From assembly GCA_028718845.1 (NCBI GenBank), contig JAQULA010000005.1, forward strand, positions 2,475 to 21,449: a stretch of DNA of 18,975 nt, given 5' to 3'. Each line of letters opens with the position of its first letter. Position 1 is the first letter of the stretch. Below are positions 1-8,765 of this stretch, one piece after another. The notes below the pieces were generated by a model. The model did not search any database, was not told the DNA's origin, and was given only the letters and a program-made list of their open reading frames with translations. The stretch comes from Candidatus Omnitrophota bacterium (GTDB taxonomy: Bacteria > Omnitrophota > Gorgyraeia > B26-G9). The translations under genes were made by a program, and so were the position numbers.

Positions 1-127
1 GCCGTAATCAACATAGATGTTCACGTTACCGATCGTTCCGGTCTTGGTCCAGGTGATGTTCTGGCTGCTGCCCACGGTCCAGTCTTCGCTGCCGTTGGGC
101 GCCTGCACCGTGATGCTGCCGACGATA
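1..127 (-). repeat. Perfect 127-base repeat, copy B (pairs with 2053..2179)
   Basis: Bases 1-127 are identical, base for base, to 2053-2179. The offset is 2,052 bases, or 684 codons, so the reading frame is kept. The segment encodes the start of a module, containing ITVQAPNGSEDWTVGSSQ. The match may extend beyond the left edge of the window. Homology continues past base 127 but with substitutions and indels. Confidence 0.97.
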
Positions 128-3100
128 TTAAATACTCCCGATAATCCGGACACATTGGCATTACCGGTGTCCACGACTTTCACGACCACGTTTGAGCTGA
201 TATTATCGCTGACATTATTCCAGCTTACCTTGCCCAGCGTAGCATCCACGCCCGAAGCGATCGTCTTGTCAAACGGCCCGCCGGCTCCGTTGGTGCTGTA
301 AAGCACATCCACCGTGGTTACCTTGCTGGACCCGTTCAGCGACCACACTACCGCGTCGGTATTGTTCGAGCCGACTTTAATATCGGTTCCCGCTGCCGGC
401 GCGCTGACCGTAATCTTCGGCCGGATCGAGAACGCCGCCGCGCCCACGCTGTAAACATCGGTATAGTTATTTACATCCGATACCCGGATATAGCAGGTCT
501 CGGCATTCTGGTCCGCTACTCCGCTTGACCAGGCATACGTATTCGGCCCGGAGGTATGCGATCCATCATTAGCCGCGATGGTCTGATAAGTCCCGCCCGC
601 CGAGGTCTTGTATTCGATCTTGACATTGGTTACCGTTCCGTTGGCATCCCAGGTAATCTGTTTATCGGTATCGCCCACGTACCAGAGCTGTCCGGCTTCC
701 GGTACGGTTAAATCCAATCCGCCCAGAATGCTGAAATTCGTCGATTCCGATTTCACCAGTTCCGGATGATGGTCCGGATCCGTTACGCGCACCTTCACCG
801 TCGCGCTGATATTATCCGGAATCGTCCAGCTGTACGTTCCCGCCGAGGCAGTCTGCACCGTATCGAGAATACTCGTGCTAAAATCGTTCAACGATGCCTG
901 TACGCGCACATTGCTGAATGTTCCCGTCGGCGTCCAGGTAATCGGATGCGCCGATCCCACGGTCCACTTCTCATTGCCTACCGGCGCGGTTAATAACAGC
1001 TGCCCGACAACTTCAAACGTGTTCGCCGATACCGCAAACGCGTCGGCATTGTCTTTATCCACTACCTTGACCTTTAAATGTTTCCCGATGATCTGGTTCG
1101 GAATATCCCAGCTATAGCTTGCCGGGGTTACCGGTACGCCTGCCGCGGTAGTGATCTCGTTCGCGTAGGTTGATCCGTCATTGGTCGAATAGTAAATCCG
1201 CACATTCGCCACCGGCCCGCCTGCCGACCAGGTAATATTATAAGGAGTACCGCCGTAAGTCATCACGATATTGTCCGCGCTCGGAGTTAATACGCTCAAC
1301 GTGCCTTTGAGCATGAAGTCCGCCGACACTCCGTACACTGTCGAGTACGCCGCGTCCACTACCTTGATCTTGGCTCCGGTCGCGGAAAGTATATTCTGGT
1401 CCGTCGGGATCGACCAGCTATGCGTGTTCTCTCCGGCAACAACCGCCTTGCCGGAAACAATCGTATACGCGTACCCGTCCAACCCGCCGTCTTTGGAATA
1501 TTTAATGTTAACGTTATCGATCTTTCCGGTTACGTTGAACACGATGTTCTCGCTCGTGCCCACGGTCCATTTCGCGCTTGACAACGGCGCGGTTACATCG
1601 ATCTTGCCGTGTACCCAGAATGTCCCGCTTTCCTTCGCCGTAGCGGTCTGTACCGGATCGCTGGCCGTGATCTTTATCTTGCACTGCGTCGATGCCGTCG
1701 TGCTCGGAACCGTCCATTCATACTGCCCGGAGTTCGTCGCCAGGGCCGCGATCGTCGACCATTCCGTTCCGTTATAAAATTCCAGTTTCACTTTGCTGAT
1801 CGCCGTTCCTAAAGGAGTCCACTCCAGAGTGTACGGATCTCCGGATACCAACGGCGAACCGTCCGGTTTACTGATCGTAAATCCGCCCACAATATGGAAC
1901 GCCGCGTTGGACTCATCCAGCACCGTGCTGTTATCCGCGTCCACGATCTTGATCTTGCAGGTGTTCGATACCTGGTCCGGGATCGGGTTCCACGCCCACA
2001 ACGACGCGACGCCGGTGTCCACCGTCGCCAGCGGCGTCGGTAAATATCCCGCGCCGTAATCAACATAGATGTTCACGTTACCGATCGTTCCGGTCTTGGT
2101 CCAGGTGATGTTCTGGCTGCTGCCCACGGTCCAGTCTTCGCTGCCGTTGGGCGCCTGCACCGTGATGCTGCCGACGATACTAAACGCGGTTGTCCCGGCA
2201 CCGCTTAATCCATATACATTGGCATTGATCGCATCAATAACCCGGACATAACAGCTATCACTCAACGTATCGTTTACCGTCGACCAGTTAACCGTTCCTA
2301 AAGTTGCGTCAACCGAACTGGCGATCGCATTAGTAAATGCACCGCCGGCTCCGTTGGTGCTATAGGCAATATTCACTGTGGTTATTTTTGCCGAACCGTT
2401 CAAACTCCAATCAACCGTGTAGGGTTTGCCGGTACCCACGACCAGGCTGGCTCCGCCGGCCGGCGCGGTTACGGTAATTTTCGGCCGGATCGAGAATGCC
2501 GCGGCTGATGCGGAATTAACGTCCGCATTGGCATGATCCAACACCTGGATCCAGCAATCCTCGCTGTTTTCATCCGGAACCGTGCAGGGATAGGAATTGG
2601 CGCCGTCGGCATGGCCGGTATCATTGGTCACAATGGTCTTATTAAACGTATCCGCGGTAGCTGTTTTATACTTAATATCCACGCTGCTGATATTCCCGGC
2701 CTGGTTCCAGGTAATACTCTTACTCTCTCCTTTATACCAGATCACCGCACTGCCGCTGGGCTGGACATTGGTAATTTTGCCGATGATCTTAAATGGATTC
2801 TGCGACACGTCGGTTACCGGGATACCGCCTAAGCTGGTAACCCGGACTTTCACATTATCGGTATTGGTTATATCATTTATTCCCGCTGACCACGGATACG
2901 GACTTGAACCGGACGGATAACTGGCATTGATCGTCCGGATATCCGATGAGAAATTATCCGTGGAATATTCGATCTTGATGTTACCGATGGTACCGGTCTT
3001 GGTCCAGGCAACATTAAATGACTGGGCCACAATCAGGGTCTCGGCTCCATCCGGAGCGGTCAGATCAATCGAACCTTTTATGGTGCTGGCCACGGTAGTC

Positions 3101-6100
3101 TCCGCTTTAACATCGGCATTAGAGGCATCGACAATACGGAAATGCACCTGCGTGGAGATATGATCCAGAACCGTCCAGGAAAGACTGGTTGCCGTGACAT
3201 TATCCCCGATCTGTTCCCAAGTCGCTTTATTATCATAGGAATAGAACACGTCAAAGGCGGAAATACTGCCGAACTTAGTCCAGGAAATCGAGTAGGGACT
3301 GCCGACCACCATAGTTGCCCCGGTGTCCGGATCCGGGGTCTGGACAAAAATACTGCCGACAATCGCGTTGTCCGCATCGGACACATTCGCCGTGGTCGGG
3401 TCTCCCACAGTAACCGGAACGACCTTCACTTTTACGGTTGCCGACGGGCTGTCCGGGATCGTCCAGCTAAAACCAGTCGAGCCTTGCGCCGCGGGCAGAG
3501 CTTCCGCACCGACAATCGCGGTCCAGTTGTTATGCGCCGCATCCACGGAATAATATAACGCGCAATTACCGACATTTCCGGCCTTGCTCCATTTAATGGT
3601 ATAGCCGGTATTAATCGCAAGATTGACCCCGCCATCCGGTTGAGTAACATTTATGCTCCCCTTAATCGTGAACCAGTTGGAATCAATCGATGTCTCGGTA
3701 TCGCCGACTTTGGAGAGCCGGATAACACATTTACTGGAAAGCGTAATCGTATCCGGGATCGACCAGTCATATTTCAAAGCTGAGGCGGCAATGCCGGCAT
3801 TAATCACATAAGTTCCGGTTCCCGGCCAGGTATCCCCGCCGTCATCGGAATATTCAATTTTAATTTGCTGTCCGGCGGCAAATCCCTTGGTGGTCCATGA
3901 TATCGTCTTTAATTCGCCGACAATCCACTCTTCTCCGCCGGCCGGAGCGGTAATCGCGATAATCGGTTTTATTTTAAAATCGGCCGAAGAAGAATCCTGC
4001 ACGGTTCCATCAGTTGTATCGCGCACGCGAATACGCATATAGTCCGATACCACATCCGAAGTTTCCGGGATAGTCCAGGTATAACCTTTTGCCGGGGCTG
4101 AAGTAGTTGCAATAACTACGCCCGGATAATTATTGTTGCCGCTGTTTGTGTCATAATCAATGGCTACCGTCGCAATTGAACCGGTCAGGTCCCAGGTAAT
4201 GTTCAGGTCTTCGCCAACCTTCTTAACCAATGTCGGAGCGTTATCCGGATAAGTAAGAATCACGGTTCCTTTGATCGCGAATCCCGGATCCGGCGTAGCC
4301 GACTGCACTGTCCGGTTGGATACCTGTTCCAGTTTCAGCTTTCCCTGGGTGGTAGTAACATTCGGAACGGTTAATTCATACGGTTGGGTGGTCGTAACCG
4401 CGATAGTTGCCCGCGGGGTTTCTTCCCAGCTGGTTCCGCCGACTGAGCTGAAAAATATATCGATATTCCCCAATTGTCCGGCATAATCCCAGGTTACATC
4501 GATCGGAGACACTCCTCCGATATAATAAACCTCGCCGCCGGCAGGCGTACCGATACGCAGCTGGCCTTTGATATCGAAATAATCCGACTCGGCAAAGACC
4601 TCGGACTCATTGCCCTGCTGAGTGATCTTTATCTTGTTATCCGTACCAATCGTACTGCGTCCGCTCCAGGTATCCGGGATGGTCCAATTATAGCTTTGTA
4701 AACCGCTCGCCCCGCTGGCCGTAGTCACCAGACTGTAATCCGTGCCGCCATTATCGGAGTAGTAGATATTCACCGCCGATGATCCGCCGAGATCGCCGCA
4801 GTTTCTCCACTCGATATTTTCCGAACTCGGTAATGCCGCAGTATCGACTTTCCAGGCATTGGCAACCCGATCCGTGGTATTGGGAGAAATTACCTTAATT
4901 TTACCCTTAATAGTAAAGTCCGCATCCGAGGTATCGGAAATATTCGCCGGAAAATTCGCGCTCATAACCTTTACCCGTACTTTCGAACCAATGGCATTGG
5001 GCACCTGCCAGTCATAGCCGTCGACATTGGAAATCGCCTGGCCGGAAGCAATCGTATTCAGATACCCGTCATTGCCGCTGTTCGTATCATAAGCCAATTT
5101 TACCTGGCTGATCTGGCCATAGGTATCCCAGCTGATATTGTAACTGTCGGTATCGTCATCCGGATCATCCACCGACAGGGTTTCATTACCATTGGGCTGG
5201 GTAATGATCAATTTGCCCTGTATGGTCACCGGGTTATCCGACACACTATAAATGGTATTATCCCCGGTAAACACAACCTTGAATTTTATACTGGTATTGC
5301 GGTCATTAGCGATAACATTATCCGGGATCGGCTGCCATAAATAAACCTGGCCGCCCGAACCCGCGGAAACATTGGTTGTCACGGTATTACTGTACGGTTC
5401 ACCCCCGGTAGTCGTATAATAAATATTGACGGTATGAATATCACCGACCGCGGTCCAGGTTATCTGCTGGTTGGTACCCACTTCCCATACCGGGCTTCCT
5501 TCGCCATTGGATTCGCCGGTAAGTTCAATCGAACCGGTAACCGAAAAATCATAAGTGCTGGCGGAATATACATCCGTTTCTTTTCCGGTCTGAAATACCT
5601 TTACGCGTACTTTATTGCCGACGATACCGGCGACATCCGGGATTTCCGGCCAGGTGTAACCCAGGTTTTGAGAAGGAACACCATCGGCGATAAATCCTTC
5701 ATAACCATCGGCCCCGCTATTGAGATCAAAACGCAGATCAACCGTGCCGAAATCCGCCGGGTCCGCGGTCCAGGTGATATTGACCGGACTGCCGACCTGA
5801 AAACTTAAACCGGTAGTATCCGGATAAGTAAGGTCAAGATACGGAACCACCTTAAACGCCGAAGACAAACCGGCGGTACCGGTCGTGGCATCGTCATCAC
5901 CGTCCAAACCGACTTTGATCATACAATTTGTGCCCTGATGGGTCGACAATACCGTCCATTCATAAGATCCGGCGTTAATATTAACAATGCCGGTGCTCAA
6001 CGTGATCGGCCAGGAACTGCCGCCGTCCTTGGAAAGCTTGATGCTTGCGGTCCCGGTCATCGTACCCTGCGGTTCCCAGGTGATGAATTTTTTATTGGCA

Positions 6101-8703
6101 GCGACAGCATTGGTAACCTTCACCAGTTCACTCAAATGCGGTTCATTAACCGCAATTGCGCCTTTAATACTGAACGGGCCGACTTCGTCATAAACATTCT
6201 CATTGGAGCGGTTACACACCCGTAAATACACGTTATTGTTCCCCAAGTTATCCGGCACGCTCCAGGAAAATGTACGCTGTACTTCCGGCTCTCCGGCATC
6301 TAAAAAATCCGTCGGTGCCGCGCCGCTGACATATTGCCAATCGCCGGCCCCAACCTTATATTTAATCACGACATAATCCATGGTCCCATGGATGGTCCAT
6401 TTTATATCCTGGCTCTGGCCGTAACGCCAGATCTCCGCGCCGACCGGACGCTGGATATCTAATGAAGGTAAAATATAAAATTCCGCGCTTTCCGCATATA
6501 CCGATGGATCGGTTGTCTGCACAACTTTAAGTTTTGAAGTAGGATTGGAAACCACGGTATCGCTGGGAATGGTCCAGTTGGTACTGCCGCCGGCGGCATC
6601 GGTCCCTGCGTTTACTCCGCTTAATACCGGCAGAAAACCATAGGTTGCCCCGCTGTTGCTGGAATAATAAATATCCACAGTTCCTTCGGTAATCCCGGTG
6701 CCGAAATGGCCTTTTTTCTGCCAGGTAACCGGCTGGGTCTCGCCCAAAAGCCAGGTAACCGAGCTATTCGGGGTGACCCCTGAGATTTGTCCTTTTAAGG
6801 TAAACGCCGTACTTGTACTGGTCACGGTGGTATCCGGTGCTGATGGATCATAATTAAGCACGAGTTTTACGATATTATCCGTACCGATCAGGTTCTGTCC
6901 GCCGAGATCCGACGGGATCGGATTCCAGTTATAAGTGCCGCCGCTGCCCGTACCCGGAACAGCCGCAGTAGTAATATCATAAAAATTCGAACCGCTGTCC
7001 GGAGAAATCTTGATCGTCATATTCGCCGGGCTTAAGGAATTCAAGTCACCGGTATTGTTCCAGCTGATCAGATTACCGGTTTCGCCCAGTTTCCAGGTAT
7101 TCGGCGGCTGACTAACCGTCAATGTTCCTTTAATAATAAACACATCGTCAGAAACATCGAAATTACGCGCGGCCATATCCGTATCGATAATCTTTACCTT
7201 TAATTGTTCGCCGATTACATTGGTCCCACTATAAGTTGACAATATCGTCCAGGGATACGTATCGGCTGTACCGCGCACCCCGGAAGCAATAGTTAACGGA
7301 TAACCATCCGTTCCCCCATTTTTTGATAATAACAGATTAACCAGATGATGCCCTTCATAGCCGGTTGCCGTACAAGAACCGCCGCTGGTCAAAGAATTGG
7401 CATGCTTCCAAGTAATATCCTGGGTCGAACCGACTGTCCACACCTCGCCGTCATTGGGCGCAGTTAGTTTAAGCGGAGAAAGCTCCACGACAAACCAGTC
7501 TATGGTTGTGGGTATGGCCGAAGTAAGACGGCTAAAACTCAAAGTAGTAGCCGCGGTCAAGGCAGCTTTTACCCAGCCGTCGCTCAAACTCAACGTGGTA
7601 CCGCCGGTGACTGAGGTGGAAACCAGCGGAAACGCCCGGGTAGTATCCACTGCCGTTCCCAATGTCGCCGTGCCGGTAAGCGAAGCCGCCGCCAACGTAG
7701 TGCTTCCTTTCTGGACTAAGCTGGAGTTATCGGTCATTTCCACCACATAATAGGCAATGTCAATGGTCCGCGGGCTGGTAGCGGCATTGCCGCGGGTAAA
7801 CGTTAATGTGGTAGTGTTGGTTATGGTGCCGCGGGTCAATAAATCCTGTTTTACCCCCGCGATATCCCCGATTCCCATATAACTGAATACCAAAAATGCT
7901 TTATTGATATCGGTTATCGCCGGTGACAATGTAGCGGTAACCGATGCCGCAGCCGCCGGAATCGTCACGGTTCCGCGTTTCACCACGGCATCCGATTGAA
8001 ACTCGATCACCTGCCACTGGATTATCGCGGTCGGTGCCGGGTAGTAGGTATCGCTTGTGGGCAGTTTTAAACGTTCTAATCTAAGCGTATTCGCGTCCGG
8101 AAAGGTTCCCCGGAATGTCCATTGTTCACTCTCCGCCGGTTTACTCAAAAACCCGGCTTTAGTCATAAACACAACTATGCTCTTGGACAGATCAATCGTC
8201 TGCGGTAAAGTGATATTGCGCTGATAAACGGTTGCGCCTATGGAAGCGGTACCGCTGAATATGCGTACCCCATCGGCAAACTCTACCACGGTATTGGCGA
8301 CATTGGCATCCATGGCATAACTAATATCATCCGCACGGAGACGTGAAACATTAAGAATCGCGGATTCTTCAAAAAGAGTGGTAAACAGGCCAAAAGCCTC
8401 GCCGCCTTTTCCCCCTTTTTTTGTCTCATAAGTATAAACCGCACCCATTTCCACGTATTGCAGGATAAAAGAATTCGTGGTGTCTACCGCCGCCGGAAGC
8501 GCGGTCAGACTCAGCGACACGGAGGAAGCCGACGCGGTCGTCACCGTCTGAACACTTTTAATCTGTGCGGCTTGGATCGTGGATACACGAGAAAAAAGCA
8601 GCATGCATAAACCGAGGGCAACGAATAATCCCACCGCTACCGCTGGACGCCGCGTTCTCCATATTCTTCCGCAATAATCCATGATCGTTTTTTTCATCTG
8701 CAT
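1..8703 (-). CDS. Giant secreted repeat protein with about 25 Kre9/KNH-like modules (3' end outside window)
   Basis: Reading 8703 to 1, I found no in-frame stop, giving at least 2,901 codons; the C-terminus lies beyond the left edge. The ATG at 8703 has AGAGGA five bases upstream and an in-frame TAA at 8721-8719. A second ATG at 8697 is possible. Residues 1 to about 46 form a long signal peptide: basic start, hydrophobic VGLFVALGLCMLLF, likely cleavage near IQA-AQ. Residues about 50-408 hold four diverged units. From about 408 onward, 25 modules of about 100 residues share the pattern I-x-V-x-x-P-x-G-G-E-x-W-x-V-G then I-T-W, Y-S-x-x-G-G and W-x-I-P-D. This matches the Kre9/KNH (Ser-Thr-rich, GPI-anchored-type) beta-sandwich family, which in bacteria occurs in large secreted proteins. 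No enzyme motif was seen. A surface fibre, adhesin or matrix protein is an inference. It is the last visible gene of the operon, 62 bases after its neighbour. Confidence 0.9.
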   Translation of the reverse strand, partial: MQMKKTIMDYCGRIWRTRRPAVAVGLFVALGLCMLLFSRVSTIQAAQIKSVQTVTTASASSVSLSLTALPAAVDTTNSFILQYVEMGAVYTYETKKGGKGGEAFGLFTTLFEESAILNVSRLRADDISYAMDANVANTVVEFADGVRIFSGTASIGATVYQRNITLPQTIDLSKSIVVFMTKAGFLSKPAESEQWTFRGTFPDANTLRLERLKLPTSDTYYPAPTAIIQWQVIEFQSDAVVKRGTVTIPAAAASVTATLSPAITDINKAFLVFSYMGIGDIAGVKQDLLTRGTITNTTTLTFTRGNAATSPRTIDIAYYVVEMTDNSSLVQKGSTTLAAASLTGTATLGTAVDTTRAFPLVSTSVTGGTTLSLSDGWVKAALTAATTLSFSRLTSAIPTTIDWFVVELSPLKLTAPNDGEVWTVGSTQDITWKHANSLTSGGSCTATGYEGHHLVNLLLSKNGGTDGYPLTIASGVRGTADTYPWTILSTYSGTNVIGEQLKVKIIDTDMAARNFDVSDDVFIIKGTLTVSQPPNTWKLGETGNLISWNNTGDLNSLSPANMTIKISPDSGSNFYDITTAAVPGTGSGGTYNWNPIPSDLGGQNLIGTDNIVKLVLNYDPSAPDTTVTSTSTAFTLKGQISGVTPNSSVTWLLGETQPVTWQKKGHFGTGITEGTVDIYYSSNSGATYGFLPVLSGVNAGTDAAGGSTNWTIPSDTVVSNPTSKLKVVQTTDPSVYAESAEFYILPSLDIQRPVGAEIWRYGQSQDIKWTIHGTMDYVVIKYKVGAGDWQYVSGAAPTDFLDAGEPEVQRTFSWSVPDNLGNNNVYLRVCNRSNENVYDEVGPFSIKGAIAVNEPHLSELVKVTNAVAANKKFITWEPQGTMTGTASIKLSKDGGSSWPITLSTGIVNINAGSYEWTVLSTHQGTNCMIKVGLDGDDDATTGTAGLSSAFKVVPYLDLTYPDTTGLSFQVGSPVNITWTADPADFGTVDLRFDLNSGADGYEGFIADGVPSQNLGYTWPEIPDVAGIVGNKVRVKVFQTGKETDVYSASTYDFSVTGSIELTGESNGEGSPVWEVGTNQQITWTAVGDIHTVNIYYTTTGGEPYSNTVTTNVSAGSGGQVYLWQPIPDNVIANDRNTSIKFKVVFTGDNTIYSVSDNPVTIQGKLIITQPNGNETLSVDDPDDDTDSYNISWDTYGQISQVKLAYDTNSGNDGYLNTIASGQAISNVDGYDWQVPNAIGSKVRVKVMSANFPANISDTSDADFTIKGKIKVISPNTTDRVANAWKVDTAALPSSENIEWRNCGDLGGSSAVNIYYSDNGGTDYSLVTTASGASGLQSYNWTIPDTWSGRSTIGTDNKIKITQQGNESEVFAESDYFDIKGQLRIGTPAGGEVYYIGGVSPIDVTWDYAGQLGNIDIFFSSVGGTSWEETPRATIAVTTTQPYELTVPNVTTTQGKLKLEQVSNRTVQSATPDPGFAIKGTVILTYPDNAPTLVKKVGEDLNITWDLTGSIATVAIDYDTNSGNNNYPGVVIATTSAPAKGYTWTIPETSDVVSDYMRIRVRDTTDGTVQDSSSADFKIKPIIAITAPAGGEEWIVGELKTISWTTKGFAAGQQIKIEYSDDGGDTWPGTGTYVINAGIAASALKYDWSIPDTITLSSKCVIRLSKVGDTETSIDSNWFTIKGSINVTQPDGGVNLAINTGYTIKWSKAGNVGNCALYYSVDAAHNNWTAIVGAEALPAAQGSTGFSWTIPDSPSATVKVKVVPVTVGDPTTANVSDADNAIVGSIFVQTPDPDTGATMVVGSPYSISWTKFGSISAFDVFYSYDNKATWEQIGDNVTATSLSWTVLDHISTQVHFRIVDASNADVKAETTVASTIKGSIDLTAPDGAETLIVAQSFNVAWTKTGTIGNIKIEYSTDNFSSDIRTINASYPSGSSPYPWSAGINDITNTDNVKVRVTSLGGIPVTDVSQNPFKIIGKITNVQPSGSAVIWYKGESKSITWNQAGNISSVDIKYKTATADTFNKTIVTNDTGHADGANSYPCTVPDENSEDCWIQVLDHANADVNSASAAAFSIRPKITVTAPAGGASLVVGTGKPYTVDWSLNGSAKITTVNIAYSTNGAGGAFTNAIASSVDATLGTVNWSTVNDTLSDSCYVRVIDAINANVYGLSGAGTTAFSIVGSITVQAPNGSEDWTVGSSQNITWTKTGTIGNVNIYVDYGAGYLPTPLATVDTGVASLWAWNPIPDQVSNTCKIKIVDADNSTVLDESNAAFHIVGGFTISKPDGSPLVSGDPYTLEWTPLGTAISKVKLEFYNGTEWSTIAALATNSGQYEWTVPSTTASTQCKIKITASDPVQTATAKESGTFWVHGKIDVTAPLSSAKWTVGTSENIVFNVTGKIDNVNIKYSKDGGLDGYAYTIVSGKAVVAGENTHSWSIPTDQNILSATGAKIKVVDAAYSTVYGVSADFMLKGTLSVLTPSADNIVMTYGGTPYNITWSAGGPVANVRIYYSTNDGSTYANEITTAAGVPVTPASYSWDIPNQIIGKHLKVKVVDKDNADAFAVSANTFEVVGQLLLTAPVGNEKWTVGSAHPITWTPTGTFSNVRVQASLNDFSTSILDTVQTASAGTYSWTIPDNISATVKVRVTDPDHHPELVKSESTNFSILGGLDLTVPEAGQLWYVGDTDKQITWDANGTVTNVKIEYKTSAGGTYQTIAANDGSHTSGPNTYAWSSGVADQNAETCYIRVSDVNNYTDVYSVGAAAFSIRPKITVSAPAAGTDIKVGSNNTDAVVWSLNGSSKVTTVDVLYSTNGAGGPFDKTIASGVDATLGKVSWNNVSDNISSNVVVKVVDTGNANVSGLSGVFNIVGSITVQAPNGSEDWTVGSSQNITWTKTGTIGNVNIYVDYG
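2053..2179 (-). repeat. Perfect 127-base repeat, copy A (pairs with 1..127)
   Basis: This copy is identical to bases 1-127. The surrounding region, roughly 2053-2800, is homologous to roughly 1-730 but diverged. Both stretches contain the RPKITV module start, the NGAGG stretch and the VDATLG stretch. A perfect core inside diverged flanks suggests recent gene conversion or recombination between super-repeat units. Confidence 0.97.
7486..8560 (-). repeat. N-terminal fourfold repeat region of the giant protein
   Basis: Residues about 50-405, between the signal peptide and the KNH array, consist of four diverged units of about 85-105 residues. Each unit opens with a strand rich in V, T and S (for example VKRGTVTIPAAAAS), then a strand ending in T-I/V-D-x-x-K/R-A/S-F/I-x-V. 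Next comes a strand like TFRGTFPDANTLRLERL or TLSFSRLTSAIPTTIDW. The last three end in a conserved terminal strand: WQVIEF, YYVVEM or WFVVEL. I do not recognise the family. The pattern suggests a beta-rich surface or binding domain, but no function can be assigned from sequence alone. Confidence 0.6.
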
Positions 8704-8765
8704 CCCCGTCCTCTCATTTTAAGCAAATTTTGATTACGGTAAATACCTCAAGTTAATTTTCCCTG

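Larger units (their letters stand above)
1..7485 (-). repeat. Tandem array of about 25 Kre9/KNH-like domain modules
   Basis: Modules begin, in order of translation, near 7480, 7135, 6795, 6470, 6165, 5845, 5535, 5220, 4905, 4570, 4270, 3970, 3665, 3360, 3080, 2790, 2495, 2180, 1893, 1620, 1310, 1020, 723, 430 and 132. Each opens with a proline-glycine strand such as VQAPNGSEDWTVG and ends with a strand like KVRVTD..S.P..V..S..F.I.G. Starts are read by eye and accurate to roughly ten bases. Most modules are diverged, which points to an old array. The last seven (2180 to 132) span about 2,050 bases, and three of them closely resemble the modules just before that block. Confidence 0.85.

Noticed and set aside
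17..7750. Plus-strand open frames of 60-170 codons across the giant gene
   Set aside because: They mirror the tandem repeats of the minus-strand gene, recur with its period (for example at 17 and 2069), and have no consistent ribosome sites or family motifs.
8704..8765. Separate promoter for the giant gene (TTTACC, 16 bases, TAAAAT)
   Set aside because: The implied start would fall at or within the ribosome site, only about ten bases before the ATG, so co-transcription from upstream is more likely.
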